Source: Catellatospora sichuanensis (lineage in GTDB: Bacteria > Actinomycetota > Actinomycetes > Mycobacteriales > Micromonosporaceae). Taken from it: a stretch of 64,000 bases of DNA. This document shows positions 43,707 through 52,497 of this stretch, one piece after another (position 1 is the stretch's first letter; the number at the start of each line of letters is the position of its first letter). Made by a program: the position numbers and the translations under genes. Below the pieces are notes generated by a model. It worked only from the letters and a program-made list of their open reading frames with translations. It had not been told where the DNA came from and did not search any database. The stretch is from NCBI RefSeq assembly GCF_007483665.1, contig NZ_ML660190.1, positions 1 through 64,000 of the forward strand. The letters are read 5' to 3'.

Positions 43707-45113
43707 CTAGACCAGGTAGCTCGACAGGCCGCGCGGCAGGTAGCGGCCGTGGCCCTTGCGGCCGTGGTACTGCCCGCCGGACACCAGCACGCTGCCCCGG
43801 GAGATCACCGTGTCGACCTTCCCCGCGATCTCGTAGCCCTCGTAGGCGGAGTGGTCCATGTTCATGTGGTGCGTGTCCACGCTGATCCGGGTGCGGCCGT
43901 TCGGGTCGTAGACGACGATGTCGGCGTCGGAGCCCGGCGCGATCGCGCCCTTGCGCGGGTACAGGCCGAACATGCGTGCCGGGGTCGCCGCGATCGTCTC
44001 CACCCAGCGCTCCAACGACAGCTTGCCGTCGACCACGCCCTGGTAGAGCAGGTCGACACGGTGTTCGACGCCGCCGATGCCGTTGGGGATCTTCGAGAAG
44101 TCCCCCAGGCCCAGCTCCTTCTGGTCCTTGAAGCAGAACGGGCAGTGGTCCGTCGACACGATGGCGAGGTCGTTGCTGCGCAGGCCGCGCCACAGATCCC
44201 GCTGGTGGCTCTCCTGCCTGCTGCGCAGCGGCGTCGAGCAGACCCATTTCGCGCCTTCGAAGCCGGGTGCGCCGAGCTGGTCCTCCAGGGTCAGGTACAG
44301 GTATTGCGGGCACGTCTCGGCGAAGACGTTGCGTCCGTTGTCGCGGGCTGCGGCGACGGCTTCGAGGGCCTGGGAGGCGGACAGGTGCACGATGTAGAGC
44401 GGGGTGTCGCCGGCGACCTGGGCCAGGGAGATGGCGCGGCGGGTCGCCTCGGCTTCGAGTTCGGCGGGGCGGGTCAGGCCGTGGTTGACCGGGTCGGTCT
44501 CGCCGCGGGACAGGGCCTGGCCGATGAGCACGTCGATGGCGATGCCGTTCTCGGCGTGCATCATGATCATGGAGCCGTTGTCGCGGGCCTTCTGCATGGC
44601 GCGCAGGATCTGGCCGTCATCGCTGTAGAACACGCCGGGGTATGCCATGAACAGCTTGAAACTGCTGATGCCCTCGGCGTCGACCAGAGTGTCCATAGCC
44701 TTCAACGACTCGTCGTCGACCCCACCGATGATCATGTGGAAGCCGTAGTCGACGTGGCAGTTGCCCTCGGCCTTGGCGTGCCACGCGGCAAGACCCTCAT
44801 GCACGTTCTCGCCCGCGCGCTGTACCGCGAAGTCGATGATCGTGGTCGTGCCGCCGAAGGCCGCGGCGCGGGTGCCCGACTCGAACGTGTCCGAGGCGAA
44901 CGTGCCACCGAAGGGCAGCTCCATGTGGGTGTGCGCGTCCACGCCGCCCGGGATGACGTACTTGCCGGTCGCGTCGATGACCTCGGCGTCCGCGACGACC
45001 GGCGCGAGCCCGGGAGCGAACAGGGCGGCGATCGTCTCGCCGTCGACGAGCACGTCGGCGGCGTGGCGGCCGGTGGGCGTGACGACGGTGCCGCCGGTGA
45101 TGAGGATGGCCAT
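43707..45113 (-). CDS. hydA: Dihydropyrimidinase (hydantoinase)
   Basis: 468 residues, ATG 7 nt after GGAG. The amidohydrolase metal site is complete: H61 and H63 in GVDAHTHME, carboxylated K153 in SSFKLFMAYPG, H186 in IMMHAENG, another His in YIVHLSASQ and the Asp in STDHCPF. The enzyme opens dihydrouracil or dihydrothymine rings (or hydantoins) to N-carbamoyl amino acids. It lies 14 nt after the beta-ureidopropionase gene, which takes the next step. Confidence 0.95.
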   Translation of the reverse strand: MAILITGGTVVTPTGRHAADVLVDGETIAALFAPGLAPVVADAEVIDATGKYVIPGGVDAHTHMELPFGGTFASDTFESGTRAAAFGGTTTIIDFAVQRAGENVHEGLAAWHAKAEGNCHVDYGFHMIIGGVDDESLKAMDTLVDAEGISSFKLFMAYPGVFYSDDGQILRAMQKARDNGSMIMMHAENGIAIDVLIGQALSRGETDPVNHGLTRPAELEAEATRRAISLAQVAGDTPLYIVHLSASQALEAVAAARDNGRNVFAETCPQYLYLTLEDQLGAPGFEGAKWVCSTPLRSRQESHQRDLWRGLRSNDLAIVSTDHCPFCFKDQKELGLGDFSKIPNGIGGVEHRVDLLYQGVVDGKLSLERWVETIAATPARMFGLYPRKGAIAPGSDADIVVYDPNGRTRISVDTHHMNMDHSAYEGYEIAGKVDTVISRGSVLVSGGQYHGRKGHGRYLPRGLSSYLV

Positions 45114-45127
45114 GGGGGTCTCCGCTC

Positions 45128-45967
45128 TCAGGCCTGGGTCAGCGGGCCGTAGGCGTCGGGTCGGCGGTCGCGGTAGAACGCCCACCGGTCGCGCACCTCG
45201 GCCAGCAGGCCGAGATCCAGATCCCGCACCACCAGCTCCGGCTGGTGCGCGTCGGCCGGCTCACCGACGAACCTGCCCTCGGGATCCACGAAGTAGGAGG
45301 TGCCGTAGAAGTCGTCGTCGCCCAGGTCCTCGATGCCGACCCGGTTGATCGCACCGATGAAGTACTCGTTGGCCACGGCGGACGCGGGCTGTTCGAGCTT
45401 CCACAGATACGAGGAGAGCCCGCGGCTGGTCGCCGACGGGTTGAACACCATCTGGGCTCCGTTGAGCCCCAGCGCCCGCCAGCCCTCGGGGAAGTGCCGG
45501 TCGTAGCAGATGTACACACCCACCTTGCCCACCGCGGTGTCGAAGACGGGGTAGCCGAGATTGCCGGGCCGGAAGTAGAACTTCTCCCAGAACCCCTTGA
45601 CCTGCGGGATGTGGGTCTTGCGGTACTTGCCCAGGTAACTGCCGTCGGCGTCGACGACCGCCGCGGTGTTGTACAGGACGCCGGGCTGCTCCTGCTCGTA
45701 CATCGGCAGGACCATCACCATGCCCAGCTCGCGGGCCAGGGCCTGGAAGCGCTCGGTGGTCGGGCCCGGGATCGACTCGGCGTAGGAGTAGTACTGCGCG
45801 TCCTGGACCTGGCAGAAGTACGGGCCGTAGAACAGCTCCTGGAAACAGATCACCTTCGCGCCCAACGCGGCGGCCTGGCGCGCGTACTCCTCATGCGCCT
45901 TGATCATGGATTCCTTGTCACCGGTCCAGGTCGTCTGGACCAGCGCGGCGCGAATGATGTCTGACAT
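45128..45967 (-). CDS. Beta-ureidopropionase / N-carbamoyl amino acid hydrolase (nitrilase superfamily)
   Basis: 279 residues. The Glu-Lys-Cys triad is E44 (ICFQELFYGPYF), K117 (GKYRKTHIP) and C154 (VYICYDRHFPE). The long FWEKFYFRPGNLGYPVFDT segment is typical of beta-ureidopropionases and N-carbamoylputrescine-type enzymes. It releases beta-alanine, CO2 and ammonia from N-carbamoyl-beta-alanine, completing reductive pyrimidine degradation. It is first in the operon, with GGAG 8 nt before ATG. Confidence 0.9.
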   Translation of the reverse strand: MSDIIRAALVQTTWTGDKESMIKAHEEYARQAAALGAKVICFQELFYGPYFCQVQDAQYYSYAESIPGPTTERFQALARELGMVMVLPMYEQEQPGVLYNTAAVVDADGSYLGKYRKTHIPQVKGFWEKFYFRPGNLGYPVFDTAVGKVGVYICYDRHFPEGWRALGLNGAQMVFNPSATSRGLSSYLWKLEQPASAVANEYFIGAINRVGIEDLGDDDFYGTSYFVDPEGRFVGEPADAHQPELVVRDLDLGLLAEVRDRWAFYRDRRPDAYGPLTQA

Positions 45968-46144
45968 GGTGCGATCTCCGTCCTGCTAGCGGTTCGGCTT
46001 GGCGAGACGCCCGCCCGCGACCGGGTCCGCCGGGTGCCCACGGGCTCCTCACCACCAGGCCCGTCGCACGGCGCCGGATGCGGACGACGAGGTCGGCATG
46101 GTTGGAGTCAACCGGCACGGCAGCGGCAGCGGAATTGGCGCATG

Positions 46145-46197
46145 GTCCTACATCGACCTGCCGGGCCCCTAAGCCGTTTGTACTGTCCTACAAACCG
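46145..46197. promoter_or_regulatory. Candidate regulator sites upstream of the pyrimidine operon
   Basis: CCGTTTGTA (46174-46182) and TACAAACCG (46189-46197) form an inverted repeat with one mismatch and a 6-nt spacer. GTCCTACA occurs at 46145-46152 and again at 46186-46193. The rest of 45968-46377 (410 nt) shows no gene; it should hold the promoters of the pyrimidine operon and the FN3 protein gene. Confidence 0.45.
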
Positions 46198-46377
46198 TTC
46201 GCCGCCAGCAGCCACGCCGTCCAGGTTCCACCTCGTGGCTCATGAGGTTCGTTCACGACGAGGCGGTTCCTTTCCGGCGAACTGTCGCTTATCTTGATGC
46301 CGCGGGCCCCTGACCGGCTCAGCGCCTTTTCCGGCCGGGCCTCACCCTGCCGTGGCACCGATCAGGGGGAGACACGG

Positions 46378-47754
46378 GTGGCACAGCCGCATCCCGCGCC
46401 GGTACAGCGCGCGAGCGATCTGATCGTCCAGTTAGGGCGGCTGCTGGCCGACATCACGTCCGGGCAGCAGGCCGCGCCGGTGCACCAGCACCTGCTGGAC
46501 CAGTTCGACGCCACCGTGCACGACTACCGCATCGACGCGATGGAGCTCGGTCGGCAGGAGTTCGCCGACAGCTGGCACGCGATACAGAGCGGCCTCGCCC
46601 TGCCGACGGCCGCCTGGGAGCAGGTCGTCCTGCCCACCGTCGTGGCGTTCAGCAACGTACAGAAGATGAAGCTCAACCTGGAGCTGGCGACGTCCTACTG
46701 GCTCGCCGCCCGCGCCGCCGTCGACGCGGTGCCCGACTACCCGGCCGCCGCAGCCGCGCTGGTCGCCGCCGAGCACACCACCGCCGAGCACACCACCGTC
46801 GAGCACGCCGCCATCGGGCACGCCACACCCGCTGCGCAGCCGTCGCTGCCCGCCTCGCCGTCGCTGCCCGCCTCGCCGCTGCGGCCCTCGACCGCCGACG
46901 CCGCCCCCACCGCGGCCCCGCCCGTGGCCGAGGCACGCCCGTCGCGGCCGGGCCCGGAACGCCGGGTGCTGGTGCCGGTCGCGGTCGCCGTACTGGCCAC
47001 CGCCATCGTCATGCTGATGCTGGTCATCAGACCGACAGGCGACGACCAGCCGGTGTCGATGCAGGACGGACCGCCGTCCCCGATGCTGTCGGCAGGCGTC
47101 ATGGCCGACGAGAGCGGCCAGCCGGTCACACTGCCGACCGCGCCGCCGTCGGTCAGCCCGGAGCCCTCGCCGATGATCACCAATGAGCCCACCCCGACGC
47201 CCAGCTGGACCCCACCGGCACCGCCCACCCCCGGGCCCGGCGCGCCGCCGCCCCCACCCCCGCCCCCGCCGGTCGCTCCGTCCGCGCCCACGCACCTGGT
47301 CGCGGTCGCCGCCGACGAGCACAAGGTCTGGCTCTCCTGGTCCGCCCCGGCCAACGGCGGGTCGGGCGGCGTCTCCTACTACCGCATCCTGCGCGACGGC
47401 CAGTTCATCGGCTGGACCCGCGACACCAGCGCGACCGTCACCGGCCTCGCGCCGGGCACCTCCTACTCGTTCGCGATCATCGCGACCAGCGCCGCCGGGC
47501 TGCAGTCCAAGCCGAGCAACCAGATCACGGCGGTGACCGCGTCCCCGCCACCTCCCACGCCGTCACCGGTCGATCCACCTGCGCCGTCATCGGTCGATCC
47601 GCCTCCGCCGTCGCCGGTCGATCCGCCGTCGCCGTCACCGGAGGAGACGACCGCCGAGCCGTCACCGTCGCCGACCGAACCGGAGTCCCCGCCCTCGCCG
47701 GAGACCTCGTCACCGGATGCGGTACCACCGACCGAACCCGCAGCAGCGGAGTAA
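46378..47754 (+). CDS. Membrane-anchored FN3-domain protein
   Basis: 458 residues from GTG 46378 (GGGGAGA 5 nt upstream). A cytoplasmic helical region (about 1-110) is followed by an Ala/Pro/His-rich linker with EHTTAEHTT repeats, one membrane span at about 201-219 (VLVPVAVAVLATAIVMLMLV), a Pro/Thr/Ser linker and one fibronectin type III domain (about 302-388; APTHLVAVAADEHKVWLSW onward). The C-terminus is a PSP/DPP-rich tail. The topology is likely N-inside with FN3 outside. Function is unknown, possibly a surface adhesion or wall-spanning protein. Confidence 0.8.
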   Translation: MAQPHPAPVQRASDLIVQLGRLLADITSGQQAAPVHQHLLDQFDATVHDYRIDAMELGRQEFADSWHAIQSGLALPTAAWEQVVLPTVVAFSNVQKMKLNLELATSYWLAARAAVDAVPDYPAAAAALVAAEHTTAEHTTVEHAAIGHATPAAQPSLPASPSLPASPLRPSTADAAPTAAPPVAEARPSRPGPERRVLVPVAVAVLATAIVMLMLVIRPTGDDQPVSMQDGPPSPMLSAGVMADESGQPVTLPTAPPSVSPEPSPMITNEPTPTPSWTPPAPPTPGPGAPPPPPPPPPVAPSAPTHLVAVAADEHKVWLSWSAPANGGSGGVSYYRILRDGQFIGWTRDTSATVTGLAPGTSYSFAIIATSAAGLQSKPSNQITAVTASPPPPTPSPVDPPAPSSVDPPPPSPVDPPSPSPEETTAEPSPSPTEPESPPSPETSSPDAVPPTEPAAAE

Positions 47755-47945
47755 CCTCCCTCTCTCGCATGGTGCGCCCGGCCGTGCCCGCGGCGTCCGC
47801 AGACGCGCGAGTCCGGCGGTGACCGCGCGGGCCGGGGTCCCGCCGGCGCGTGTCCGCCGACACAGGTCGCGATCATCGCCCTGCGTACCACCTGTTGCGA
47901 CACGCTCGCGGACCCGACCCGCCTGGACGATCCCGCGCAGCGCCG

Positions 47946-47951
47946 TAGGCT
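47946..47951 (+). promoter_or_regulatory. Leaderless-type -10 box of the PAC2 gene
   Basis: TAGGCT is followed by 7 nt and GTG 47959. Confidence 0.45.
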
Positions 47952-47958
47952 GACAGGC

Positions 47959-48825
47959 GTGACCGAGTTCGACGGCCTTCCTGTCCTGCGTTCCCCCGTC
48001 GCCATCGCCGCCTTCGAGGGGTGGAACGACGCCGCTGACGCGTCCACTGCCGTGGTAGAACACCTCGAGCAGGTATGGGACGCGCAAGAGGTGGCGTCGG
48101 TGGACCCGGAGGAGTTCTACGACTTCCAGGTGAACCGGCCGCTGATCACCCTGGTCGACGACACCCGGCGCATCGAGTGGCCGAGCACCAAGTTCATGGT
48201 CGCCTCGCCGCCCGGGGCGCAGCACGACGTGGTCCTGATCCGCGGCATCGAGCCCAGCCTGCGCTGGCGCACGTTCTGCAACGAGATCCTGGAGATCTGC
48301 CACAGCCTGGCCATCGAGAAGATCGTGCTGCTGGGCGCCCTGCTGGCCGATGTGCCGTACAGCCGCCCGCTGCCGATCAGCGGCACGGTGACCGGCAAGC
48401 ACGCCGGTGAGGAGAAGATCCAGCTCACCCCCACCCGGTACGAGGGCCCGACCGGCATCGTCGGGGTGCTCCAGGACAGCGCCTCCCGCGCCGAAATCGA
48501 CGCGATGTCGTTCTGGGTCCACGTTCCGCACTACGCGAACAACCCGCCGTGCCCGAAGGCGACACTCGCCCTGCTGCACCGCATCGAAGAGGTCCTCGAC
48601 CTGCCGGTGCCGATGCTGGACCTGGCCGAGGAGTCCGCCGAGTGGGAGGACCGGGTCCGCGCCGCCGCCGCCCAGGACGCCGAACTCGCCGAATACCTCC
48701 GCGACCTGGAAGAGCGCGCCGGCGACGTGGCCAAGCCCCTGTCCGGCGACGAGATCGCCGTCGAGTTCGAGAAATACCTCCGCCGTCGCGGCGGCTCCCC
48801 CGGCCCCACCCACGGCACCTGGTAA
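47959..48825 (+). CDS. PAC2-family protein
   Basis: 288 residues. The PAC2 fold is recognised by AFEGWNDAADASTAVVEHLEQ near the N-terminus, FYDFQVNRPLITL, LIRGIEPSLRWRTFC and VGALLADVPYS-type segment LLGALLADVPYSRPLPISG. PAC2 proteins in actinobacteria are relatives of proteasome assembly chaperones, and their role is not well defined. The gene occurs near mshC in many actinobacteria, as it does here. It starts at a GTG directly after a -10 box. Confidence 0.92.
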   Translation: MTEFDGLPVLRSPVAIAAFEGWNDAADASTAVVEHLEQVWDAQEVASVDPEEFYDFQVNRPLITLVDDTRRIEWPSTKFMVASPPGAQHDVVLIRGIEPSLRWRTFCNEILEICHSLAIEKIVLLGALLADVPYSRPLPISGTVTGKHAGEEKIQLTPTRYEGPTGIVGVLQDSASRAEIDAMSFWVHVPHYANNPPCPKATLALLHRIEEVLDLPVPMLDLAEESAEWEDRVRAAAAQDAELAEYLRDLEERAGDVAKPLSGDEIAVEFEKYLRRRGGSPGPTHGTW

Positions 48826-48867
48826 CCCCGCCCCGGCCCGCCGCCCACCTCCACCCCACCCGTCACC

Positions 48868-48894
48868 AGGCGCAACTCTTGAAGAGTTGCGCCT
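48868..48894 (+). terminator. Terminator of the PAC2 gene
   Basis: AGGCGCAACTCT (48868-48879) pairs with AGAGTTGCGCCT (48883-48894) around a 3-nt loop, followed by TT. A textbook hairpin. Confidence 0.75.
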
Positions 48895-48909
48895 TTCGGC
48901 GTGCCCGAA

Positions 48910-48936
48910 GGCCGCAAGTCTTCAAGAGTTGCGGCC
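48910..48936. repeat. Second hairpin sharing the PAC2 terminator sequence
   Basis: A 13-bp stem with one mismatch and a 1-nt loop repeats the CAAGAGTTGCG core of the preceding hairpin. Together they form a tandem of related hairpins 16 nt apart. Confidence 0.65.
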
Positions 48937-49033
48937 TCCCGACCGGCCTCGGTCGGCCCGGTCCGACCGCAGTGGGGCGCGGTGGGGCGGGCGTTGGGGC
49001 GACGTGTCGGGCGACATGCGGTCTGGGGGCGTC

Positions 49034-49047
49034 CTAGGTCGCTAGGT
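49034..49047. promoter_or_regulatory. Candidate GntR operator
   Basis: CTAGGTcgCTAGGT is a direct repeat located 31 nt before the GntR ATG, in the likely promoter (CATGAT at 49066-49071 is 6 nt before ATG). It may be an autoregulatory site. Confidence 0.4.
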
Positions 49048-49077
49048 ATTCGGACATTTGTACGGCATGATCGCCTC

Positions 49078-49899
49078 ATGACCGAGACGGGCATCGGCGG
49101 GATCAATCCGGGCGCTGCGGAGCACCCGCACCGGCAGATCGCCGCCCAGCTGCGCGCCAAGATCAGACGAGGCGACTGGGCCGCCGGAGAGCAACTGCCC
49201 TCCATCCCGGCGCTGGCGCAGATGTACGGCGTGGCGAAGCAGACCGTGCAGCGCACCATCGACCAGCTGAGAGTCGAAGGGCTGCTGATCACCAAGCCGG
49301 GCTCCGGCACCTACGTCCGCGGCACCCGGCGGCGGCTCAACAGGCTGTCCCGCGGCCGCTACGGCGCGCACCGCGGCTACCACGCCGACCTGGCGGCCCG
49401 CTACCGCCAGCAGCTGACCGAGGTCACCCGGGCCACCCCGCCGGCCGAGGTGGCCGACGCGTTCGGCGTGCCGGACTCGACGCTGCTGGTGGTGCGCCGG
49501 CACCTGGTGCGCACCCAGGACGCCGTGGTCGAGGTCGGCGCCGCCTGGTTGCGCCCCCAGGACACCGCGGGCACCTCGCTGGAGCGCCTGGAGTCCTTCG
49601 GCCGCCCGCTTTACCAGGAGGTCGAGGAGGTCACCGGCCGCCGTTACGTCACCGCCACCGACACCATCACCGCCCGGCTGCCCACCCGCGAGGAGGCCGA
49701 GACGCTGCAGATCCGGCCGGACACGCCGGTGCTGCACCTGCTGCACGTCGCGTACGACGGCGAGCACAAGGTGATCGAGGTGGCGCAGGCGACGTGGCCG
49801 GGACCGATGACGACACTGACGGAGGAATACCGGGTGCCCACGCCACGCCCGGACGCCGACCTGGACGGAGATACCGATCCTGGCCTTGTCCTGGGCTAA
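49078..49899 (+). CDS. GntR-family regulator with UTRA domain
   Basis: 273 residues. The winged helix-turn-helix (about 18-85) contains QIAAQLRAKIRRGDWAAGEQ, then ALAQMYGVAKQTVQRTIDQL. The UTRA effector domain covers about 105-250 with VVRRHLVRTQDAVVEVGAAW and PVLHLLHVAYDGEHKVIEV. HutC-type regulators like this sense sugars, amino acids or related ligands. The local target is unclear because the neighbours are a small membrane protein and housekeeping genes. The ATG has no Shine-Dalgarno. Confidence 0.9.
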   Translation: MTETGIGGINPGAAEHPHRQIAAQLRAKIRRGDWAAGEQLPSIPALAQMYGVAKQTVQRTIDQLRVEGLLITKPGSGTYVRGTRRRLNRLSRGRYGAHRGYHADLAARYRQQLTEVTRATPPAEVADAFGVPDSTLLVVRRHLVRTQDAVVEVGAAWLRPQDTAGTSLERLESFGRPLYQEVEEVTGRRYVTATDTITARLPTREEAETLQIRPDTPVLHLLHVAYDGEHKVIEVAQATWPGPMTTLTEEYRVPTPRPDADLDGDTDPGLVLG

Positions 49900-49968
49900 T
49901 CTGCGGACTGTCGGGTGCCCGACACCTTTTCGCCTGCGCACCCGCGCGTTCGCCGCAAGGATGGTTGC

Positions 49969-50337
49969 ATGACCCTTCGCCGATTCTCCAACGGAGCGCA
50001 GCGAGGTGCCGAGAATCGGCCGGACGGCGCGGTTCCACACTCCCCGCAGGCGCTCGTGGCCCTGCTCGGCGCGCTCGTCGTGCTCGTGATCGGAATAGCC
50101 CTGCTCGCCGTGCTGGTGGTCGGCATCGCCGACGGCGTGCCCAGCACCGGCGTGCTGCTACTCGGCGCGCTGACCGTGGGCGTGTTCGCCCTGGCCGCGC
50201 GGCTGGGCCACGTCGCCCTGACGTTGCGGCGGCAGGCCGCGGCACCGGCCCGCCCGGCCCGTCTGCGCCAGGCGCCGCCGCAGCGGCCGTCCCGGGTCGC
50301 CGTGCGCCCCCGCCCCCAGCCCCGCCCCCGCGCCTGA
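49969..50337 (+). CDS. Small two-span membrane protein, hypothetical
   Basis: 122 residues, ATG after AAGGATGG. Two hydrophobic spans at about 29-52 and 60-80 are separated by a short loop; the C-terminus is an Arg/Pro-rich basic tail. No family is recognised. It lies 69 nt after the GntR gene on the same strand and could share its transcript. Confidence 0.6.
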   Translation: MTLRRFSNGAQRGAENRPDGAVPHSPQALVALLGALVVLVIGIALLAVLVVGIADGVPSTGVLLLGALTVGVFALAARLGHVALTLRRQAAAPARPARLRQAPPQRPSRVAVRPRPQPRPRA

Positions 50338-50412
50338 CTCCCACGGCCGGACCGCGCCACCCCCACTTTGACCACCGGACCATCCCGCCACCGGCTGCCG
50401 AACTCTAGATCA

Positions 50413-50487
50413 CGACGATCTTGCGCGAACTGTTGCCCTTTTGTCCGGTACGAGCGTGTCGTACCCACAGTTCACGCAAGATCGTCG
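50413..50487. repeat. Palindromic repeat element, family A copy 2
   Basis: The 21-bp arms (50413-50433 and 50467-50487) match with one mismatch. A second perfect stem, GGTACGA (50447-50453) with TCGTACC (50459-50465), lies inside. The reverse complement aligns along its whole length with 4587-4658. It lies downstream of mshC and of the small membrane protein gene, so it could also serve as a terminator for both. Confidence 0.82.
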
Positions 50488-50525
50488 CGGTGGTGGTTGG
50501 GGTGGTGGTGGTTGGGGTGGTGTGG

Positions 50526-51767
50526 TCAGAGTTTGAGGCCGAGGAGGGCGTCGAGGGTTTCGGCCATGAGGGTGGGGGCCTGGCGGTCGTTGCCGACGCC
50601 GGCGAGGGTGTCGTCGGCCCAGGTGTCGATGAGGGCCAGGGCGCCGGGCGTGTCGAGGTCCTCGGCGAGTTTGGCGCGTACGCCGGCCAGCAGTTCGGCG
50701 CCGGAGGGGGCGGCGGCGGCACGGGCGGCACGGCGCCAGCGGCCGAGGCGGTGCTCGGCGGTCTTGAAGACCTCGTCGGTCCACTGGCGGTCGGCGCGGT
50801 AGTGGTCGCCGAGCAGGGCCAGGCGTACGGCCATCGGGTCGACCTTGTCGGAGCGCAGGCGCGACACGAAGACCAGGTTGCCGCGGGACTTGCTCATCTT
50901 CTCGCCGTCCAGGCCGATCATGCCGGCGTGCACGTAGTGCGCCGCGAACGGCGCCTTGCCGGTGAGCACCTCGGCGTGCGCGGCGGAGCACTCGTGGTGC
51001 GGGAACAGCAGGTCGTTGCCGCCGCCCTGCACGTCGATGGTCTCGCCGAGCAGTTCGAGGGCGATGACCGCGCATTCGATGTGCCAGCCGGGGCGGCCCG
51101 CGCCGAGCACGCCGCCGGGCCAGGACGGCTCCCCGTCGCGGCGGCCGCGCCACAGCAGCGGGTCGAGCGCGTCGCGCTTGCCGGCACGCTCGGGGTCGCC
51201 GCCACGCTCGGCGAAGAAGGCCAGCATCTGCTCCCGGGACAGGTTCGACTCGTACCCGAACCGGGGCGCGGCGCTGATGTCGAAGTAGACGTCGCCGGTG
51301 CCGTCCTCGAGCCGGTATGCCGCGCCGCGGTCGAGCAGGTCGGCGACCTTCTCGGCGATGACGGGGATCGATTCGACCGCACCCACGTAGTGGCTCGGCG
51401 GGATGATCCGCAGGGCCTCCATGTCCTCCCGGAACAGGGCGGTCTCGCGCATGGCGAGCACCTTCCAGTCCTCGCCGTCCCGGGTGGCCCGCTCCAGCAG
51501 CGGGTCGTCGATGTCGGTGACGTTCTGGACGTAGACGACGTCGTGCCCGGCGTCGCGCCACATCCGGTTCACCAGGTCGAATGTGATCATGGTCGCCGCG
51601 TGGCCGAGATGTGTCGCGTCGTACGGCGTGATGCCGCAGACGTACATCGTCGCGTGCCCGCCCACCGGGCGGCTCGGGAAGGCGCCCTGGCGTGCGGAGT
51701 CGAACAGAGCCAGCGGCTGTCCGGCGCCTGGCAGGCGCGGGACGTCAAGACCGGACCACGTTTCCAT
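50526..51767 (-). CDS. mshC: Cysteine:GlcN-Ins ligase of mycothiol biosynthesis
   Basis: 413 residues, the normal MshC length. It is a class I tRNA-synthetase-like ligase: the zinc-binding [10 protein letters not shown] with C44, the HIGH-type THLGHA (52-57), [14 protein letters not shown] with another zinc Cys, [12 protein letters not shown] and the EKMSKSRGN signature. It joins cysteine to GlcN-Ins in mycothiol synthesis. TAGGCT lies 6 nt before the ATG, so translation is probably leaderless. It is divergent from DUF3090, an arrangement common in actinobacteria. Confidence 0.97.
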   Translation of the reverse strand: METWSGLDVPRLPGAGQPLALFDSARQGAFPSRPVGGHATMYVCGITPYDATHLGHAATMITFDLVNRMWRDAGHDVVYVQNVTDIDDPLLERATRDGEDWKVLAMRETALFREDMEALRIIPPSHYVGAVESIPVIAEKVADLLDRGAAYRLEDGTGDVYFDISAAPRFGYESNLSREQMLAFFAERGGDPERAGKRDALDPLLWRGRRDGEPSWPGGVLGAGRPGWHIECAVIALELLGETIDVQGGGNDLLFPHHECSAAHAEVLTGKAPFAAHYVHAGMIGLDGEKMSKSRGNLVFVSRLRSDKVDPMAVRLALLGDHYRADRQWTDEVFKTAEHRLGRWRRAARAAAAPSGAELLAGVRAKLAEDLDTPGALALIDTWADDTLAGVGNDRQAPTLMAETLDALLGLKL

Positions 51768-51773
51768 GGCGCC

Positions 51774-51848
51774 AGCCTAACCAGCTTTATGCCGAGAGCG
51801 GATCTCCCCTCGAGCGGTTACCCGCTGGCGCGGGCGTGACGCTAGGGT
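51774..51848. promoter_or_regulatory. Divergent leaderless promoters of mshC and DUF3090
   Basis: Leftward TAGGCT (51779-51774) is 6 nt before the mshC ATG. Rightward TAGGGT (51843-51848) is 7 nt before the DUF3090 ATG at 51856. The -35 elements are weak. Confidence 0.5.
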
Positions 51849-51855
51849 CGGAGGC

Positions 51856-52443
51856 ATGACCCATCAGGTGTACGCATTCGAGCCGCCGGAGCGGTTCGTC
51901 GCCGGTACGGTGGGTCCGCCGGGCGAGCGTACGTTCTATCTGCAGGCTCGCGGCGGCGGCCGCCTGGTCAGCGTGGCGCTGGAGAAGATGCAGGTCGCGC
52001 TGCTGGCGGAGAAGCTCGAGGAGCTGCTCGCCGAGGCGCATCAGCGGTTCGGTGCGGAGCTGCCCGCGGCGGCCGAGGGACCGGCCGACAACGAGCCGCT
52101 GGACACCCCCGTGGACGAGGAGTTCCGCGTCGGCACGCTGGGGCTGGCCTTCGACGTCGAGACCAGCACGGTGATCATCGAGGCGATCGCGGCCGAGGAG
52201 GTCGAGTTCGACGCCGAGGCCGAGACCGCCGACGATGAGGACGAAGACGAGGACGCGACGCCGGAGATCTCCGACGATCTCGACCGGCTGCGGGTGCGGC
52301 TGACCCCGGCGGAGGTGCGGCAGTTCATCGACCGCGCCAAGCGGGTGGTGGCCGCGGGCCGGCCGCCGTGCCCGCTGTGCGGGCAGCCGCTGGACCCGGC
52401 CGGGCACCTGTGCCCGCGGCACAACGGCTATCACCGCAGGTGA
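51856..52443 (+). CDS. DUF3090 protein
   Basis: 195 residues matching DUF3090 throughout: the start HQVYAFEPPERFVAGTVGPPG, the FYLQARGG segment, an acidic middle (DDEDEDEDATPE) and a C-terminal zinc-ribbon-like CPLCGQPLDPAGHLCPRHNG. The family is restricted to actinobacteria and sits next to mshC, but its biochemical role is not known to me. It forms a likely operon with the SCO1664-type gene 54 nt downstream. Confidence 0.93.
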   Translation: MTHQVYAFEPPERFVAGTVGPPGERTFYLQARGGGRLVSVALEKMQVALLAEKLEELLAEAHQRFGAELPAAAEGPADNEPLDTPVDEEFRVGTLGLAFDVETSTVIIEAIAAEEVEFDAEAETADDEDEDEDATPEISDDLDRLRVRLTPAEVRQFIDRAKRVVAAGRPPCPLCGQPLDPAGHLCPRHNGYHRR

Positions 52444-52497
52444 GATCGTCCGGTGGCGGAGTAGCGTCACCCGGATAGCACGCAGCCAGATCCGAAG

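Noticed and set aside
46738-46880. Short repeats in the FN3 protein gene as a possible regulatory repeat array
   Set aside because: They encode the EHTTAEHTT and SLPASPSLPASP linker of the protein and are explained by low-complexity coding sequence.
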